Assembly (NCBI RefSeq): GCF_900109495.1
Contig: NZ_FOAA01000005.1
Coordinates: 62,001 to 126,000, forward strand
DNA length: 64,000 nt
Direction of reading: 5' to 3'
From: Ectothiorhodospira marina
Lineage (GTDB): Bacteria; Pseudomonadota; Gammaproteobacteria; Ectothiorhodospirales; Ectothiorhodospiraceae
Under the pieces are notes generated by a model. That model saw only the letters and a list, made by a program, of their open reading frames with translations. It did no database searches and was not told the DNA's origin. Within the stretch, counting starts at the first letter, position 1, and every line of letters begins with the position of its first letter. Below, one piece after another: positions 25,125-33,747 of the stretch. Made by a program: the position numbers and the translations under genes.

Positions 25125-25156
25125 AAAAAAAAACCCTCGTCATCCCTGACGAGGGT
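25125..25156 (-). terminator. Strong Rho-independent terminator ending an intergenic RNA
   Basis: On the minus strand GACGAGGGT...ACCCTCGTC style arms (25133-25141 with 25148-25156, 6-base loop) are followed by nine T residues (25133-25125). There is no protein gene upstream on this strand before 25572, so it must end a noncoding transcript. Confidence 0.9.
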
Positions 25157-25290
25157 GATGCCGTCCTGGCCTAAGGTGATTGAATCGGCTTCCGTTGCCT
25201 CCTAAGTGGATTCGTTCCACGCCTGGCTGGTCTCAATCCTTGATCCCGGCACTCCAGGGTCCGTTGCCCGGCGCGTCTTGCACCATGGGG
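25125..25290 (-). ncRNA. Candidate CsrB/RsmZ-type CsrA-sequestering small RNA
   Basis: Minus-strand intergenic segment ending in the terminator above. Nine GGA triplets fall within about 165 nt (contexts ACGGACC, CUGGAGU, CGGGAUC, AAGGAUU, GUGGAAC, UAGGAGG, ACGGAAG, CAGGACG, AGGGAUG); at least one lies in a hairpin loop (GGC-AACGGAA-GCC) and one in a stem (GUGGA/UCCAC). A -10-like CATATT (25296-25291) would start it near 25284. An 18-bp dyad of GacA-box architecture lies about 90 bp further upstream. No ORF is plausible. The features together match the CsrB/RsmY/RsmZ class; the exact 5' end is uncertain. Confidence 0.65.
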
Positions 25291-25364
25291 AATATGATCC
25301 CACACAGCGCGTCGGGTCGGCATCGCCCGAAAAGCCCCTTTTTCGTGGTTTTGCAGGTTTTTTC

Positions 25365-25382
25365 TGTAGGGATTTTCCTACA
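25365..25382 (-). promoter_or_regulatory. GacA/UvrY-like upstream activating box
   Basis: TGTAGG-GATTTT-CCTACA has the 6-6-6 dyad layout of the GacA box TGTAAG-N6-CTTACA with G for A at the fifth base and the symmetric C for T. It is bracketed by a 14-bp direct repeat GCCCGAAAAGCCCC (25325-25338 and 25394-25407). A second dyad of the same type occurs at 62884-62901. Confidence 0.6.
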
Positions 25383-25571
25383 CGGCAGCGTCGGCCCGAA
25401 AAGCCCCCCGTTTTGCCTCCCTCATCCAACCCGATGCCTGCTCTCCGGGCGCGGCCCGAGCGCCGCCTGGCCTGGGCATGATCGTCTCCATTCCTTGAAC
25501 TCTCCGACACATGCGTCGCGTTGTTATTCTTAAAATACGGATCGAGATTCCCACCCTACCGGTGAGTACCC

Positions 25572-26528
25572 ATGCCCAGTGATCTTCTTTACCCCAGCAT
25601 CCACCCCCATGGCTCCCAGCACCTGAGCGTGGATAACACGCATCGCCTGTATCTGGAGGAGTGTGGCAACCCTTCCGGGCTACCGGTGATCTTCCTCCAT
25701 GGCGGACCGGGGGCCGGCTGTGATGTGTGGCACCGACGGTTCTTCGATCCCGCGCGGTATCGGATCGTGCTGTTCGACCAGCGGGGTTGCGGCCGCTCCA
25801 CCCCTCACGCAAGCCTGGACAGCAACACCACCCGGGATCTGGTCGATGACATGGAGCGCATCCGTGAACACCTGAGGATCGATCGCTGGGTACTCTTCGG
25901 TGGCTCCTGGGGCTCCACCCTCGCCCTGGCCTATGCCCAGCAGCATCCGCATCGGGTGCTGGGCATGATCCTCAGGGGGATCTTTCTGTGCCGGCCCCGG
26001 GATATTCAATGGTTTTACCAGGACGGAGCCGGACGCCTGTTCCCGGACTACTGGGAAGATTATGTAGCCCCCATCCCCGAGGCGGAGCGCGATGATATGG
26101 TGGCGGCCTATTACCGTCGGCTGACCAGTGATGATGAGGTGACGCGCATGGCGGTTGCCAAGACCTGGTCTCAGTGGGAAGGGCGTGCCGCCACCTTGAC
26201 CACCAATCCGGGGGTGGTGGCGCATTTTCAGGACCCATACGTGGCCCTGAGTCTGGCCCGGGTGGAATGCCATTATTTCAAGCACCGGTGCTTTCTGGAG
26301 CCGGAGCAGTTGCTCCGTGATGCCGATCGCCTTGGCGACATCCCGGGCTCCATCGTGCATGGCCGTTACGATGTGGTCTGTCCCGTGGATCAAGCCTGGG
26401 CCCTGCACAAGGCCTGGCCCGTGGCGGATCTGCACATTATCCCCGATGCCGGTCACTCTGCCAGCGAACCGGGCATTGTCCGTGAACTGATGGCTGCCAC
26501 CGATGCCCTGGCGGAGCGCCTGGCATGA
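25572..26528 (+). CDS. pip: Proline iminopeptidase
   Basis: Alpha/beta-hydrolase (peptidase S33) that removes N-terminal proline from peptides. At 318 residues it is the standard length. Visible are HGGPGAGC (oxyanion region), the nucleophile elbow [14 protein letters not shown], the catalytic Asp in HGRYDVVCP and the His in [10 protein letters not shown]. Cytosolic, with no signal peptide. It overlaps dtd by 4 bp. Confidence 0.95.
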   Translation: MPSDLLYPSIHPHGSQHLSVDNTHRLYLEECGNPSGLPVIFLHGGPGAGCDVWHRRFFDPARYRIVLFDQRGCGRSTPHASLDSNTTRDLVDDMERIREHLRIDRWVLFGGSWGSTLALAYAQQHPHRVLGMILRGIFLCRPRDIQWFYQDGAGRLFPDYWEDYVAPIPEAERDDMVAAYYRRLTSDDEVTRMAVAKTWSQWEGRAATLTTNPGVVAHFQDPYVALSLARVECHYFKHRCFLEPEQLLRDADRLGDIPGSIVHGRYDVVCPVDQAWALHKAWPVADLHIIPDAGHSASEPGIVRELMAATDALAERLA

Positions 26529-26971
26529 TCGGCCTGCTGCAACGGGTCACGCGTGCCAGCGTGGCGGTGGAGGGATACACGGTGGGAGCCATCGACGCCG
26601 GCCTGCTGGTGCTGGTGGGTGTGGAGCGGGGCGACGGCACCACCCAGGCCCAACGCCTGCTGGAGCGTCTGCTGGGCTACCGGGTATTCGAGGACGCCGA
26701 GGGGCGTATGAATCGCTCGCTGCGGGACATCCAGGGCGGCCTGCTGCTTGTACCGCAATTCACCCTGGCCGCCGACACCCGCAAGGGCATGCGGCCCAGC
26801 TTCACACCCGCTGCCCCACCCGAGGAAGGCGAGCGGTTATTCAACGAGCTGGTCAGCCAGGCCCGCAGCGCCTGGCCTCACGTCGCCACAGGCCAATTCG
26901 GCGCCCACATGGCCGTCTCGCTCACCAATGATGGACCCGTCACCTTCCAGTTGCACGTTCCACCCGCCTGA
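26525..26971 (+). CDS. dtd: D-aminoacyl-tRNA deacylase
   Basis: Removes D-amino acids and glycine mischarged on tRNA. At 148 residues it has the start [17 protein letters not shown], the SxQF-type motif in [18 protein letters not shown], and the Gly-Pro-type motif near the end in the variant GPVTFQL. It is translationally coupled to pip and followed by a palindromic terminator-like repeat. Confidence 0.95.
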   Translation: MIGLLQRVTRASVAVEGYTVGAIDAGLLVLVGVERGDGTTQAQRLLERLLGYRVFEDAEGRMNRSLRDIQGGLLLVPQFTLAADTRKGMRPSFTPAAPPEEGERLFNELVSQARSAWPHVATGQFGAHMAVSLTNDGPVTFQLHVPPA

Positions 26972-26985
26972 CCCGGAAAAGGACC

Positions 26986-27010
26986 GGAAAAGGGGACAGA
27001 CCCCTTTTCC
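26986..27010. terminator. Palindromic terminator-like repeat after dtd
   Basis: GGAAAAGGGG-ACAGA-CCCCTTTTCC is a perfect 10-bp stem with A/T flanks usable in both directions. A copy with the loop reverse-complemented occurs at 35136-35160 between another gene pair. Confidence 0.7.
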
Positions 27011-27075
27011 CTTTTAACGACCCCTACGCGATTGGATTTACTCCCCCTGTATCCAATACCCCGACATCCCCGTAC

Positions 27076-27095
27076 GGGTCGTTCGTGAACGACCC
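27076..27095. promoter_or_regulatory. Inverted repeat, candidate activator site for the mtr operon
   Basis: GGGTCGTTCGTGAACGACCC is a perfect 9-bp dyad around a 2-bp centre, about 150 bp upstream of the sigma-54 promoter. A related half site (AACGACCCC) lies at 27016-27024. The spacing fits an enhancer for the sigma-54 activator encoded after the operon. The rest of the gap 26972-27353 also holds a degenerate Fnr-like TTGCGCCTGATCAA at 27148-27161. Confidence 0.55.
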
Positions 27096-27235
27096 TTGCG
27101 CTCCCCCATGACCCTACTTTCCTTGGTGGAATTTTGACCGCCTTCATTTGCGCCTGATCAATTTGTGCTCGCGCCCCACCTCAAAGGCCATACAAAAACC
27201 ATCGCTTAATCAATCCATTATCTTTTTCATGGTTT

Positions 27236-27251
27236 TGGCATAAGTCCTGCA
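27236..27251 (+). promoter_or_regulatory. Sigma-54 promoter of the extracellular electron transfer operon
   Basis: TGGCATAAGTCCTGCA: GG and GC are ten bases apart and both elements match TGGCAC-N5-TTGCA closely. It lies 103 bp upstream of the MtrA-like start. Confidence 0.75.
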
Positions 27252-27353
27252 AATACCTCTGTGAAGACGGGTCCGTCCGCTGATCCGCCCCCGAGCACAA
27301 CACCACGGTCGGGGGCACCTACAACAAAGGACCCGTCAGCACAGGGGGACGTA

Positions 27354-28232
27354 ATGAGGCACTGGCTGATTCTGATGGTTGCCGCTATCGGGTTGGTGAC
27401 CGCGAACGCGACCATCGCCTGGGAGATGGACGCTGATCCCGAGCGTCCCATTCGCGGGGTGGACAAGATCCCCGAAGTGGTGGTGGACCGCACGGCGCAG
27501 ATCGAGGAACACGTGCAGCGGATCTTCAATTCGCCGCATGCCTTTACCGCGGATGAACGCACGCCTTTCTCCGATGAGGTGTGCATCACCTGCCATGGCC
27601 GGGGCATGGAAACCCTGTTCAACATCGAGAAGGAAACCCCCGAGCGCCTCAACGAGCCCTGCCTCAGCTGCCACGAGGAGGGTGCCCGTAGCCACTGGAA
27701 GGGCAGCACACATGAGTTCGCCGGGCTGGCCTGCGTCAACTGCCATGCCATGCACAACGAACGACCGGAACTGCTCAAGGCCGATACCCAGATGGAGGTC
27801 TGCGGGAGTTGTCATCTGGATCGCCGCTCGGATTTCGGTAAGCCCTCCCACCATCCGGTGCCCGAAGGGATCATGCAGTGCACCGATTGCCATAATCCAC
27901 ATGGCACCCCCGGTCTCAGGAAATTGGTCGGGCATACGATCAACGAGACCTGCTTCAACTGCCACGCCGAGAAACGTGGGCCCTTCCTCTGGGAGCACAA
28001 TCCGGCCCGTGAGTCCTGCGTGACCTGCCATAACCCTCACGGCTCCATCCATCGCCCCCTGCTCAACGCCCGGGCCCCCACCCTGTGCCAGCAGTGCCAT
28101 TTGGGCACCCACTCGGACGTCGGTCTCAGTGGCGCCGGCATGGACTTCCGGGTGCAGGGGCGTAGTTGCCTCAATTGCCACAGCCAGATCCACGGCACCA
28201 ACCATCCCCGCGGTCGTGTGTTCAGGGAGTGA
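27354..28232 (+). CDS. mtrA: MtrA/DmsE-like periplasmic multiheme cytochrome c (nine hemes)
   Basis: A 292-residue exported cytochrome; the start at 27354 follows AGGGGGAC and gives a signal peptide ending near ANATIA. Nine CxxCH sites are visible (CITCH, CLSCH, CVNCH, CGSCH, CTDCH, CFNCH, CVTCH, CQQCH, CLNCH). MtrA, PioA and DmsE normally have ten. The family block SPHAFTADERTPF...C is retained, but the N-terminal CxxCH that normally precedes it is absent, so heme 1 seems to be lost (inference). MtrA sits in the MtrB barrel and carries electrons through the outer membrane. It is first in a three-gene operon under a sigma-54 promoter. Confidence 0.88.
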   Translation: MRHWLILMVAAIGLVTANATIAWEMDADPERPIRGVDKIPEVVVDRTAQIEEHVQRIFNSPHAFTADERTPFSDEVCITCHGRGMETLFNIEKETPERLNEPCLSCHEEGARSHWKGSTHEFAGLACVNCHAMHNERPELLKADTQMEVCGSCHLDRRSDFGKPSHHPVPEGIMQCTDCHNPHGTPGLRKLVGHTINETCFNCHAEKRGPFLWEHNPARESCVTCHNPHGSIHRPLLNARAPTLCQQCHLGTHSDVGLSGAGMDFRVQGRSCLNCHSQIHGTNHPRGRVFRE

Positions 28233-28290
28233 TCACCCGAGGGCCAGGGCAAGTGCGAGCGCAAAAGAGGCTATGAGAGGAGAACACGCC

Positions 28291-30375
28291 ATGAATACAC
28301 CAAGAAAGACCGTGCTGATCACCGCCCTGTGTGCCCTCGGTCTGGCCCATCTCCCGGCCTGGGCCGATGAGGATGACGAGGTGCGTGAAGCCGCCCAGGA
28401 GGCCGCGACCGTCATCGCCAATCGGCCCGGCATGGAGCATAAGGTGAAGCGGGAGGTGCGCGTCGGCCTGGGCTACCTGGACGATGACTCCTTCCGTCTG
28501 GGGCGTTTTACCGGCGTGAACGAGGAAGGATGGTTCCTGGATCTGGGGTTCCGATTTGAGGGGCAGGACGCGCACAACAGTGAAAGCGCTCGCTACTGGG
28601 AGCTGGAGGGGCGCAATCTGGGCCTGGACTCACGCCGACTGAGTCTGGAGGCCGGTGATCAAGGTCGCTACAGCAGCTTCTTCTACTACCGGGAGATCCC
28701 CAACACCCTCTACCGGGATGTGGGCACCCCCTACCGCGGGAGCGGTTCCGGGCGTTTGCGTCTGCCCGCCGAAGGGGGGCGCGCCACCGCCGAGGGCTTC
28801 CTGCAAGGGCGTGACCTGAGCACCTCCCGACAGGGCGTCGGCGTGGGCGGGCGGGTCAACCTGGATTCGCGCTGGCGGGCCAGCACCGCCGTGCATTACG
28901 AGCGGAAGGAAGGCACGATCATTCGCGGGGTGAATAACAACCACCTCTGGACCCAGGAGCGTTCTGCCCTGGTGCCGGTACCGGTGGACTATGAGACCAC
29001 CCGCTTCGAGGCAGACGTCACCTACGATGCCGACGAACTGCAGGGGCGCCTCGGTTATCAGCTGTCGGTATTCTCGCAGCGTGATGGCCGCAGTCTGGAG
29101 GTGCCCGATGCCACCCGCCTGGACTGGTCCGACGCCGGCGACAACGCGGGCACCGTGAGCCTGGAGCCGGACAATCAGTTCCACCAGGTGACCGGCTCGC
29201 TGGGTTACAGCTTCGCCGACACCGGTCGCGTTGGGGCCGACCTGGCCCTGGGGCACATGACCCAGGATGAGCGGTTCGTGGAAGACGTGGCCGGTTTGCC
29301 CGCCTCGCTTGATGGTCGCATCAACACCACCCTGGTCAACCTGCGCGCCAGCGGCCGGCCCCATCCCCGGCTCAATCTGCGGGCCGGCTATCGCTATGAC
29401 GACCGGGACAATCGCACCGACGTCTACGAATACGAGATCGACAACCTGATTCGGTCCACCCGCCCGGTCAGCTACACCCAGGATCGCTACCATCTGGATG
29501 CCAGCTATCGGGTGCACGACCGCACCCATCTGAGCCTGGGGGTGGTCCGGGACGAGAATGAACGAACCTTTTCCGATCGCAAGCGGACCGACGAGACCGC
29601 CTACCGGATCGGCATTCGCAGCCGGGCCCTGCCCCGTACCAGCCTCAACATGGAACTGGGCCATGCCGAACAGCGCGGCTCCCAGTACGAGCGGCAAACG
29701 GCCCCCGAGGAACTGCGCCAGTATTACCTGGCCGATCGGGACCGACGTAGCGCCAATCTCTATGCCAGCTTCCACATCACCGACCGTATTCAGGTCACGC
29801 CCCGGGTGCAGTGGATCGATGACGACTACACCCGCTCGGAACTGGGCCTGCAACAGGCCGAACGTCAGGTCTGGGCCGTGGACCTGTCCTGGGTGCCCAC
29901 CGATCGGATCACGGCTTATGGCTTTTATGCCTACGAGAACACCGAGGCCCGCCAGGCGGGTCGAGAGGCCCTGGCGTTTGCCGCTCCGCGGAACTGGCGC
30001 TCGGACCGTGACGATGAGTCCGTCACCCTGGGCGTGGGGGGTGAGTACGACCTCAGGCCCGACCGGTTCACCTTGGGCGCCGAGGTGCTGCATATCGAAA
30101 CCTCTGGCCGGATGCGCACCCTGGTGGAGGGCGGCGGGGGCGGTGTCTATCCCAGCCTGGAGTCCCGGCTGACCCAGGTCAGCCTCTACGGGGATTACAA
30201 GGTGAGCGAAAACCTGGACTTCCGCCTCCGCTACATGGTGGAGCGCTACCAGGAGAAGGACTGGGGCATCGACGGCGTGGGGGTCACCGGCGTCGGCAAC
30301 CTGGTCCTCCTGGACCAGGACAGCCCCGATTACACCACACACCTGATTGCCGGCGCCCTGCGCTACCGGTTCTGA
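28291..30375 (+). CDS. mtrB: MtrB/PioB-family outer-membrane barrel
   Basis: A 694-residue barrel that sheathes the MtrA-type cytochrome. The start at 28291 follows GAGAGGAGA; the signal peptide ends near AHLPAWA. The mature start DEDDEVREAAQEAATV has no CxxC pair, unlike Shewanella MtrB. The rest is a run of alternating strands with conserved arginine- and tyrosine-rich turns (for example RYSSFFYYREIPN, RLGYQLSVFSQRDGR, SLGYSFADTGR). The last residues LRYRF end in Phe, as for BAM substrates. It lies between the two multiheme cytochrome genes, 58 bp after the first. Confidence 0.88.
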   Translation: MNTPRKTVLITALCALGLAHLPAWADEDDEVREAAQEAATVIANRPGMEHKVKREVRVGLGYLDDDSFRLGRFTGVNEEGWFLDLGFRFEGQDAHNSESARYWELEGRNLGLDSRRLSLEAGDQGRYSSFFYYREIPNTLYRDVGTPYRGSGSGRLRLPAEGGRATAEGFLQGRDLSTSRQGVGVGGRVNLDSRWRASTAVHYERKEGTIIRGVNNNHLWTQERSALVPVPVDYETTRFEADVTYDADELQGRLGYQLSVFSQRDGRSLEVPDATRLDWSDAGDNAGTVSLEPDNQFHQVTGSLGYSFADTGRVGADLALGHMTQDERFVEDVAGLPASLDGRINTTLVNLRASGRPHPRLNLRAGYRYDDRDNRTDVYEYEIDNLIRSTRPVSYTQDRYHLDASYRVHDRTHLSLGVVRDENERTFSDRKRTDETAYRIGIRSRALPRTSLNMELGHAEQRGSQYERQTAPEELRQYYLADRDRRSANLYASFHITDRIQVTPRVQWIDDDYTRSELGLQQAERQVWAVDLSWVPTDRITAYGFYAYENTEARQAGREALAFAAPRNWRSDRDDESVTLGVGGEYDLRPDRFTLGAEVLHIETSGRMRTLVEGGGGGVYPSLESRLTQVSLYGDYKVSENLDFRLRYMVERYQEKDWGIDGVGVTGVGNLVLLDQDSPDYTTHLIAGALRYRF

Positions 30376-30473
30376 CAATCACAGGGCCAGACATCATGCC
30401 AAACCAACAACAACACCCAGGGAATGGACCGCAACCCAGGCTGCAAGACCATCACGACCCGGAGGGGGAGAGC

Positions 30474-33400
30474 ATGTCATCCATGACCGATGATGTCATC
30501 CGATCACGACCGGTGACCTGGCGTGTGCCGCGCGCCCTCGTCACCCTGCTATGCGCAACCTTGGCCGTGGGCCTGGCGGGCTGTCTGCCGAGCGACAGCG
30601 GCTTCGACGATTCGGTGGATGCAACCACCACCACACCCGTGGCCACCGCGCCGGCGGCGGGCCCTGGACTGAGCATCACCAGTGCCCAGGTACCCTCGAA
30701 TGGCCACCCCGTGGTGGAGTTCACCCTCCTGGATGAAACCGGCGCCCCCATCACCGACCTCTCTAGTGCCAGTTTCACCTTCGCCAAGCTGGCCCCGCGC
30801 AGCCGATACGGGGTGGGTTATGACTGGGTGAATTACATCACCCGGGAAAGGCAGGTGAATCCCACGGGTTGGACCCATGCCGTGTCCGAGGATAACCCCG
30901 ATGGGGCGCCCATGTTCGGCAATGCCATCCAGGGGGCCGTGGAGAACAGCGGTGAACTGGAGAACCTGGGCAACGGCGAGTATCGCTATACCTACAGCCT
31001 CAACGTGAATGAGGCGTCACGCACCATCAGTGGTGACAATTTGCAAGACCTGTGGCGATGCGTTGAAGAGGGCTCACACGATGAGCATGTATTCTCCGCG
31101 GACCTGGGGCGGGATGTACGTTGCACCTGGGCCGACGGCACCACCCTCCCGAGGGGGGTGCGTATTGAAGGCTCTGGCAAAACGCTGACTTATACGGTGG
31201 ATTACAATCCCGACTGGACCCACCGTGTCGGCATGCAGCTGGGCGGCGGCCTGCCTGCCACCAATGCCTGGTTCGATTTCATCCCGGAGACCGGTGACCC
31301 CCCCACGCACGGGGTGGACGCCACCCGCGACATCATCTCCCTGGAGAGTTGCAATAGCTGCCACGACAGCACCCTGGCCAAGCACGGTGGCAACCGGGTG
31401 GAGCCCAACTACTGTGTCACCTGCCACAATCCCGGCAGCGTGGACCCGGTCAGTGGTCGCAGCATCGACTTCAAGCAGATGATTCACAAGCTCCACCGCG
31501 GCCAGACCCTGCCCAGTGTGCGTGCCGGTGTCCCTTATTTCATTCGCAACAACAATTTCAGCAACCTGCGGTTCCCTCAGGCAGTGCATGAGGATGGCGG
31601 GGTAGATCCCGTGGGCAACTACAGCAATCAGGGGCTCGACCCGGACGGTAACCCGCTGCCCCGCACGGCCTCTTATGGGATCGACAACTGCGTGAAATGC
31701 CACATGGGGCAGGATACCCGTGATGAGTTGATCCTGTTGGCCGGTGGCGAGGATCGCCTCGCCCGTCAGCAACTGGCCGTGGTGACCCCGGATGGGGACA
31801 ATTGGCACGAGGGCGGTGCCCGCACCGTGGAGGTGTGTGCCTCCTGCCATGACAACGTGTTCTGGTATGAGGACAGCGCAGGTGGTTTTGGCTTTACCGG
31901 TACCCCAGAGTCTGGCTGGAACCGTAGCCAGGACGACGAGACCCTTCCGGCCATGCTGGCGGCCCGCTTTGGCGCCAGTGACGCGGGCCCCAGAGGCGAT
32001 TGGCGCACGGGCCATCGCACCGGGTTCGACGACGACACGGACCTGTGGGGCCGCTCGGATGGGGATGGCACTGTCGCCAGCGCCACCGGCGCGAGCCTCT
32101 TTAGCACCGGCAACGAATGCGGCGGCTGCCATAACCAGGACATTGTTGGCGATGTCGACAATATCGGGCTGCGAGGCATTGGACAGGGCGGTATGAACCG
32201 CGTCCGCATGAACCGTGCCCACCTCAGCTTCACCCGCGCCGCCATCCGTCAGGATCAACTCGCTATTCAGTTCGGCTCCGAAGGGGCCACCCTGGATCAT
32301 GAGGCGGGCACCCTCAGCTTCCGCCTGCGGGTGCGCGATGATGGCCGGAACACGACCCTGCGTCATGATGACAACGCCCGTTTCCAACTGGGTTTCGTCA
32401 TCGGCTGGAGGGAACAGAATGCTTCCGGGCTCATTTCTGCGGATTACACTCATTCCACCAACCCCAGCTGGCCTGGTCGGACCACAGATGTCAGTTGCTC
32501 CGCAACTTGCTGGACCAATGGTGGCAATGGCTCGGGATTGACGATTCTGGAGGCGGGCAATGGGTACTACGAGTTGACCTATGAACTGCCGGACGAGGCC
32601 CTGGACAACCTGCCCGAGCATGGTGTGGGCACCGTCGCGGCCCAGCAACAGGTGGTGCCCCTGGAGGCCCGGGGGGATGTGGACAGCATCTGGGATGACG
32701 GTCGCACCCCGCTGGTCAATGCCCTGCATCGCACCACCGAATTCGCCATCGGCAACGCCGTGGCCGAGCCGCGGCGCCAGGTGGTGGACGTGGAGCAGAC
32801 CTGCCGGTCCTGCCACCTCCGTTTTGCCAAGCATGGTCCCAACCGGCGCAACAATCCTGAACTCTGCGTGCTCTGCCACAACCCCAACAATACGGATATC
32901 TCGGCGGGTACCCAGCCATTCGTCGCCTTCGGCCGCCTGGGCAATCTCGGGATCTACGACCGTAAGTTCGAGGAGTCCAAGGACTTCAAGCGCATGATCC
33001 ATCATGTTCACCGTGCCCAGATGGGCGGTGACGGGATTCAGCTCCGGGATGTCGTGTTCGGTGGTCCCCTGGACCGTGATACCCCGGCGGGGCCCTGGGA
33101 TCCTCAGGGTCCGTGGGAAGGCGAGGCCCACTTCCCGGGCAGTGTGGGCAACTGCAGCACCTGCCATGTGGACGACAGCTATCAGTTGCCCCTGCAGGCC
33201 GGCGTGATCGGCTCCAGCATCCGCACCTTCGACTGGGATAATGCGAATTTCACCAACGCCGGGACCGGTCAGTTCGGTGCCGATAACACCCTGACCAACA
33301 TCCACCAGCATGAGAGGTTCAGCCCCATCGCCTCGGTGTGCACCTCCTGCCACACCGACGAGGCCTGGCTGGAATCCCACATCCTGGCCCGCGGCGGCTC

Positions 33401-33512
33401 GGTGACGGCCACCCTGGATAACCCCGACCCGATGCAGGAAGGCTGCGTCAGCTGCCATGGCCCGGGTGGTGAGGCCGACATCAGCCAAGTGCACGACGTG
33501 CGCCCCCGATAA
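30474..33512 (+). CDS. mtrC: OmcA/MtrC-family decaheme outer-membrane lipoprotein cytochrome
   Basis: A 1012-residue surface cytochrome that exchanges electrons with extracellular acceptors or donors. The start follows GGAGGGGGAG. The lipobox LAGC (Cys near residue 36) marks it as a lipoprotein. Ten CxxCH motifs are visible near residues 292, 313, 405, 455, 548, 778, 799, 895, 957 and 990, that is two pentaheme clusters separated by a beta domain with an extra CSATC pair, as in MtrC/OmcA. An N-terminal beta domain (about 40-280) precedes the hemes. The operon order is mtrA-mtrB-mtrC rather than the Shewanella mtrC-A-B. A terminator follows. OmcA and MtrC cannot be separated by sequence alone. 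Confidence 0.9.
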   Translation: MSSMTDDVIRSRPVTWRVPRALVTLLCATLAVGLAGCLPSDSGFDDSVDATTTTPVATAPAAGPGLSITSAQVPSNGHPVVEFTLLDETGAPITDLSSASFTFAKLAPRSRYGVGYDWVNYITRERQVNPTGWTHAVSEDNPDGAPMFGNAIQGAVENSGELENLGNGEYRYTYSLNVNEASRTISGDNLQDLWRCVEEGSHDEHVFSADLGRDVRCTWADGTTLPRGVRIEGSGKTLTYTVDYNPDWTHRVGMQLGGGLPATNAWFDFIPETGDPPTHGVDATRDIISLESCNSCHDSTLAKHGGNRVEPNYCVTCHNPGSVDPVSGRSIDFKQMIHKLHRGQTLPSVRAGVPYFIRNNNFSNLRFPQAVHEDGGVDPVGNYSNQGLDPDGNPLPRTASYGIDNCVKCHMGQDTRDELILLAGGEDRLARQQLAVVTPDGDNWHEGGARTVEVCASCHDNVFWYEDSAGGFGFTGTPESGWNRSQDDETLPAMLAARFGASDAGPRGDWRTGHRTGFDDDTDLWGRSDGDGTVASATGASLFSTGNECGGCHNQDIVGDVDNIGLRGIGQGGMNRVRMNRAHLSFTRAAIRQDQLAIQFGSEGATLDHEAGTLSFRLRVRDDGRNTTLRHDDNARFQLGFVIGWREQNASGLISADYTHSTNPSWPGRTTDVSCSATCWTNGGNGSGLTILEAGNGYYELTYELPDEALDNLPEHGVGTVAAQQQVVPLEARGDVDSIWDDGRTPLVNALHRTTEFAIGNAVAEPRRQVVDVEQTCRSCHLRFAKHGPNRRNNPELCVLCHNPNNTDISAGTQPFVAFGRLGNLGIYDRKFEESKDFKRMIHHVHRAQMGGDGIQLRDVVFGGPLDRDTPAGPWDPQGPWEGEAHFPGSVGNCSTCHVDDSYQLPLQAGVIGSSIRTFDWDNANFTNAGTGQFGADNTLTNIHQHERFSPIASVCTSCHTDEAWLESHILARGGSVTATLDNPDPMQEGCVSCHGPGGEADISQVHDVRPR

Positions 33513-33553
33513 CACGGACTGAGCGATCCTCCAGGCCCTTTGCGGGGTCTCTT

Positions 33554-33590
33554 AAGCCCCCTCTCCCGACCGGGAAAGGGGGCTTCTTTT
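33554..33590 (+). terminator. Terminator after the electron transfer operon
   Basis: The stem AAGCCCCCT / AGGGGGCTT (33554-33562 with 33577-33585) is followed by CTTTT. Confidence 0.8.
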
Positions 33591-33638
33591 CATCCCGGGC
33601 TTGCCCCCAAGGCCTCGCTGGTTATACGAGTATTATCT

Positions 33639-33652
33639 TTGATAATAATCAA
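33639..33652 (+). promoter_or_regulatory. Perfect Fnr/Anr box upstream of the sigma-54 activator gene
   Basis: TTGATAATAATCAA matches TTGAT-N4-ATCAA exactly. It lies 96 bp before the activator start, close to the usual class II activator distance once a 5' leader is allowed. An Fnr gene is next but one. Confidence 0.8.
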
Positions 33653-33747
33653 TATGACTTATCGCCGCGCTCGATATGCTTATGCGGCAAAGGCACACCA
33701 AGAGCCATGCGACATTCAATAGACATGGCAGGGCCAGGAGGAGAGCG

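Noticed and set aside
25157-25290. tRNA or 6S RNA in the ttcA-pip gap
   Set aside because: No cloverleaf, CCA end or long open-bubble fold is visible; GGA pattern fits the Csr/Rsm class better.
31074-33515. Very long open frame (813 codons) antisense to the decaheme cytochrome
   Set aside because: Same cause: GC-rich antisense frame; the plus strand has ten CxxCH motifs, a lipobox and a ribosome site.
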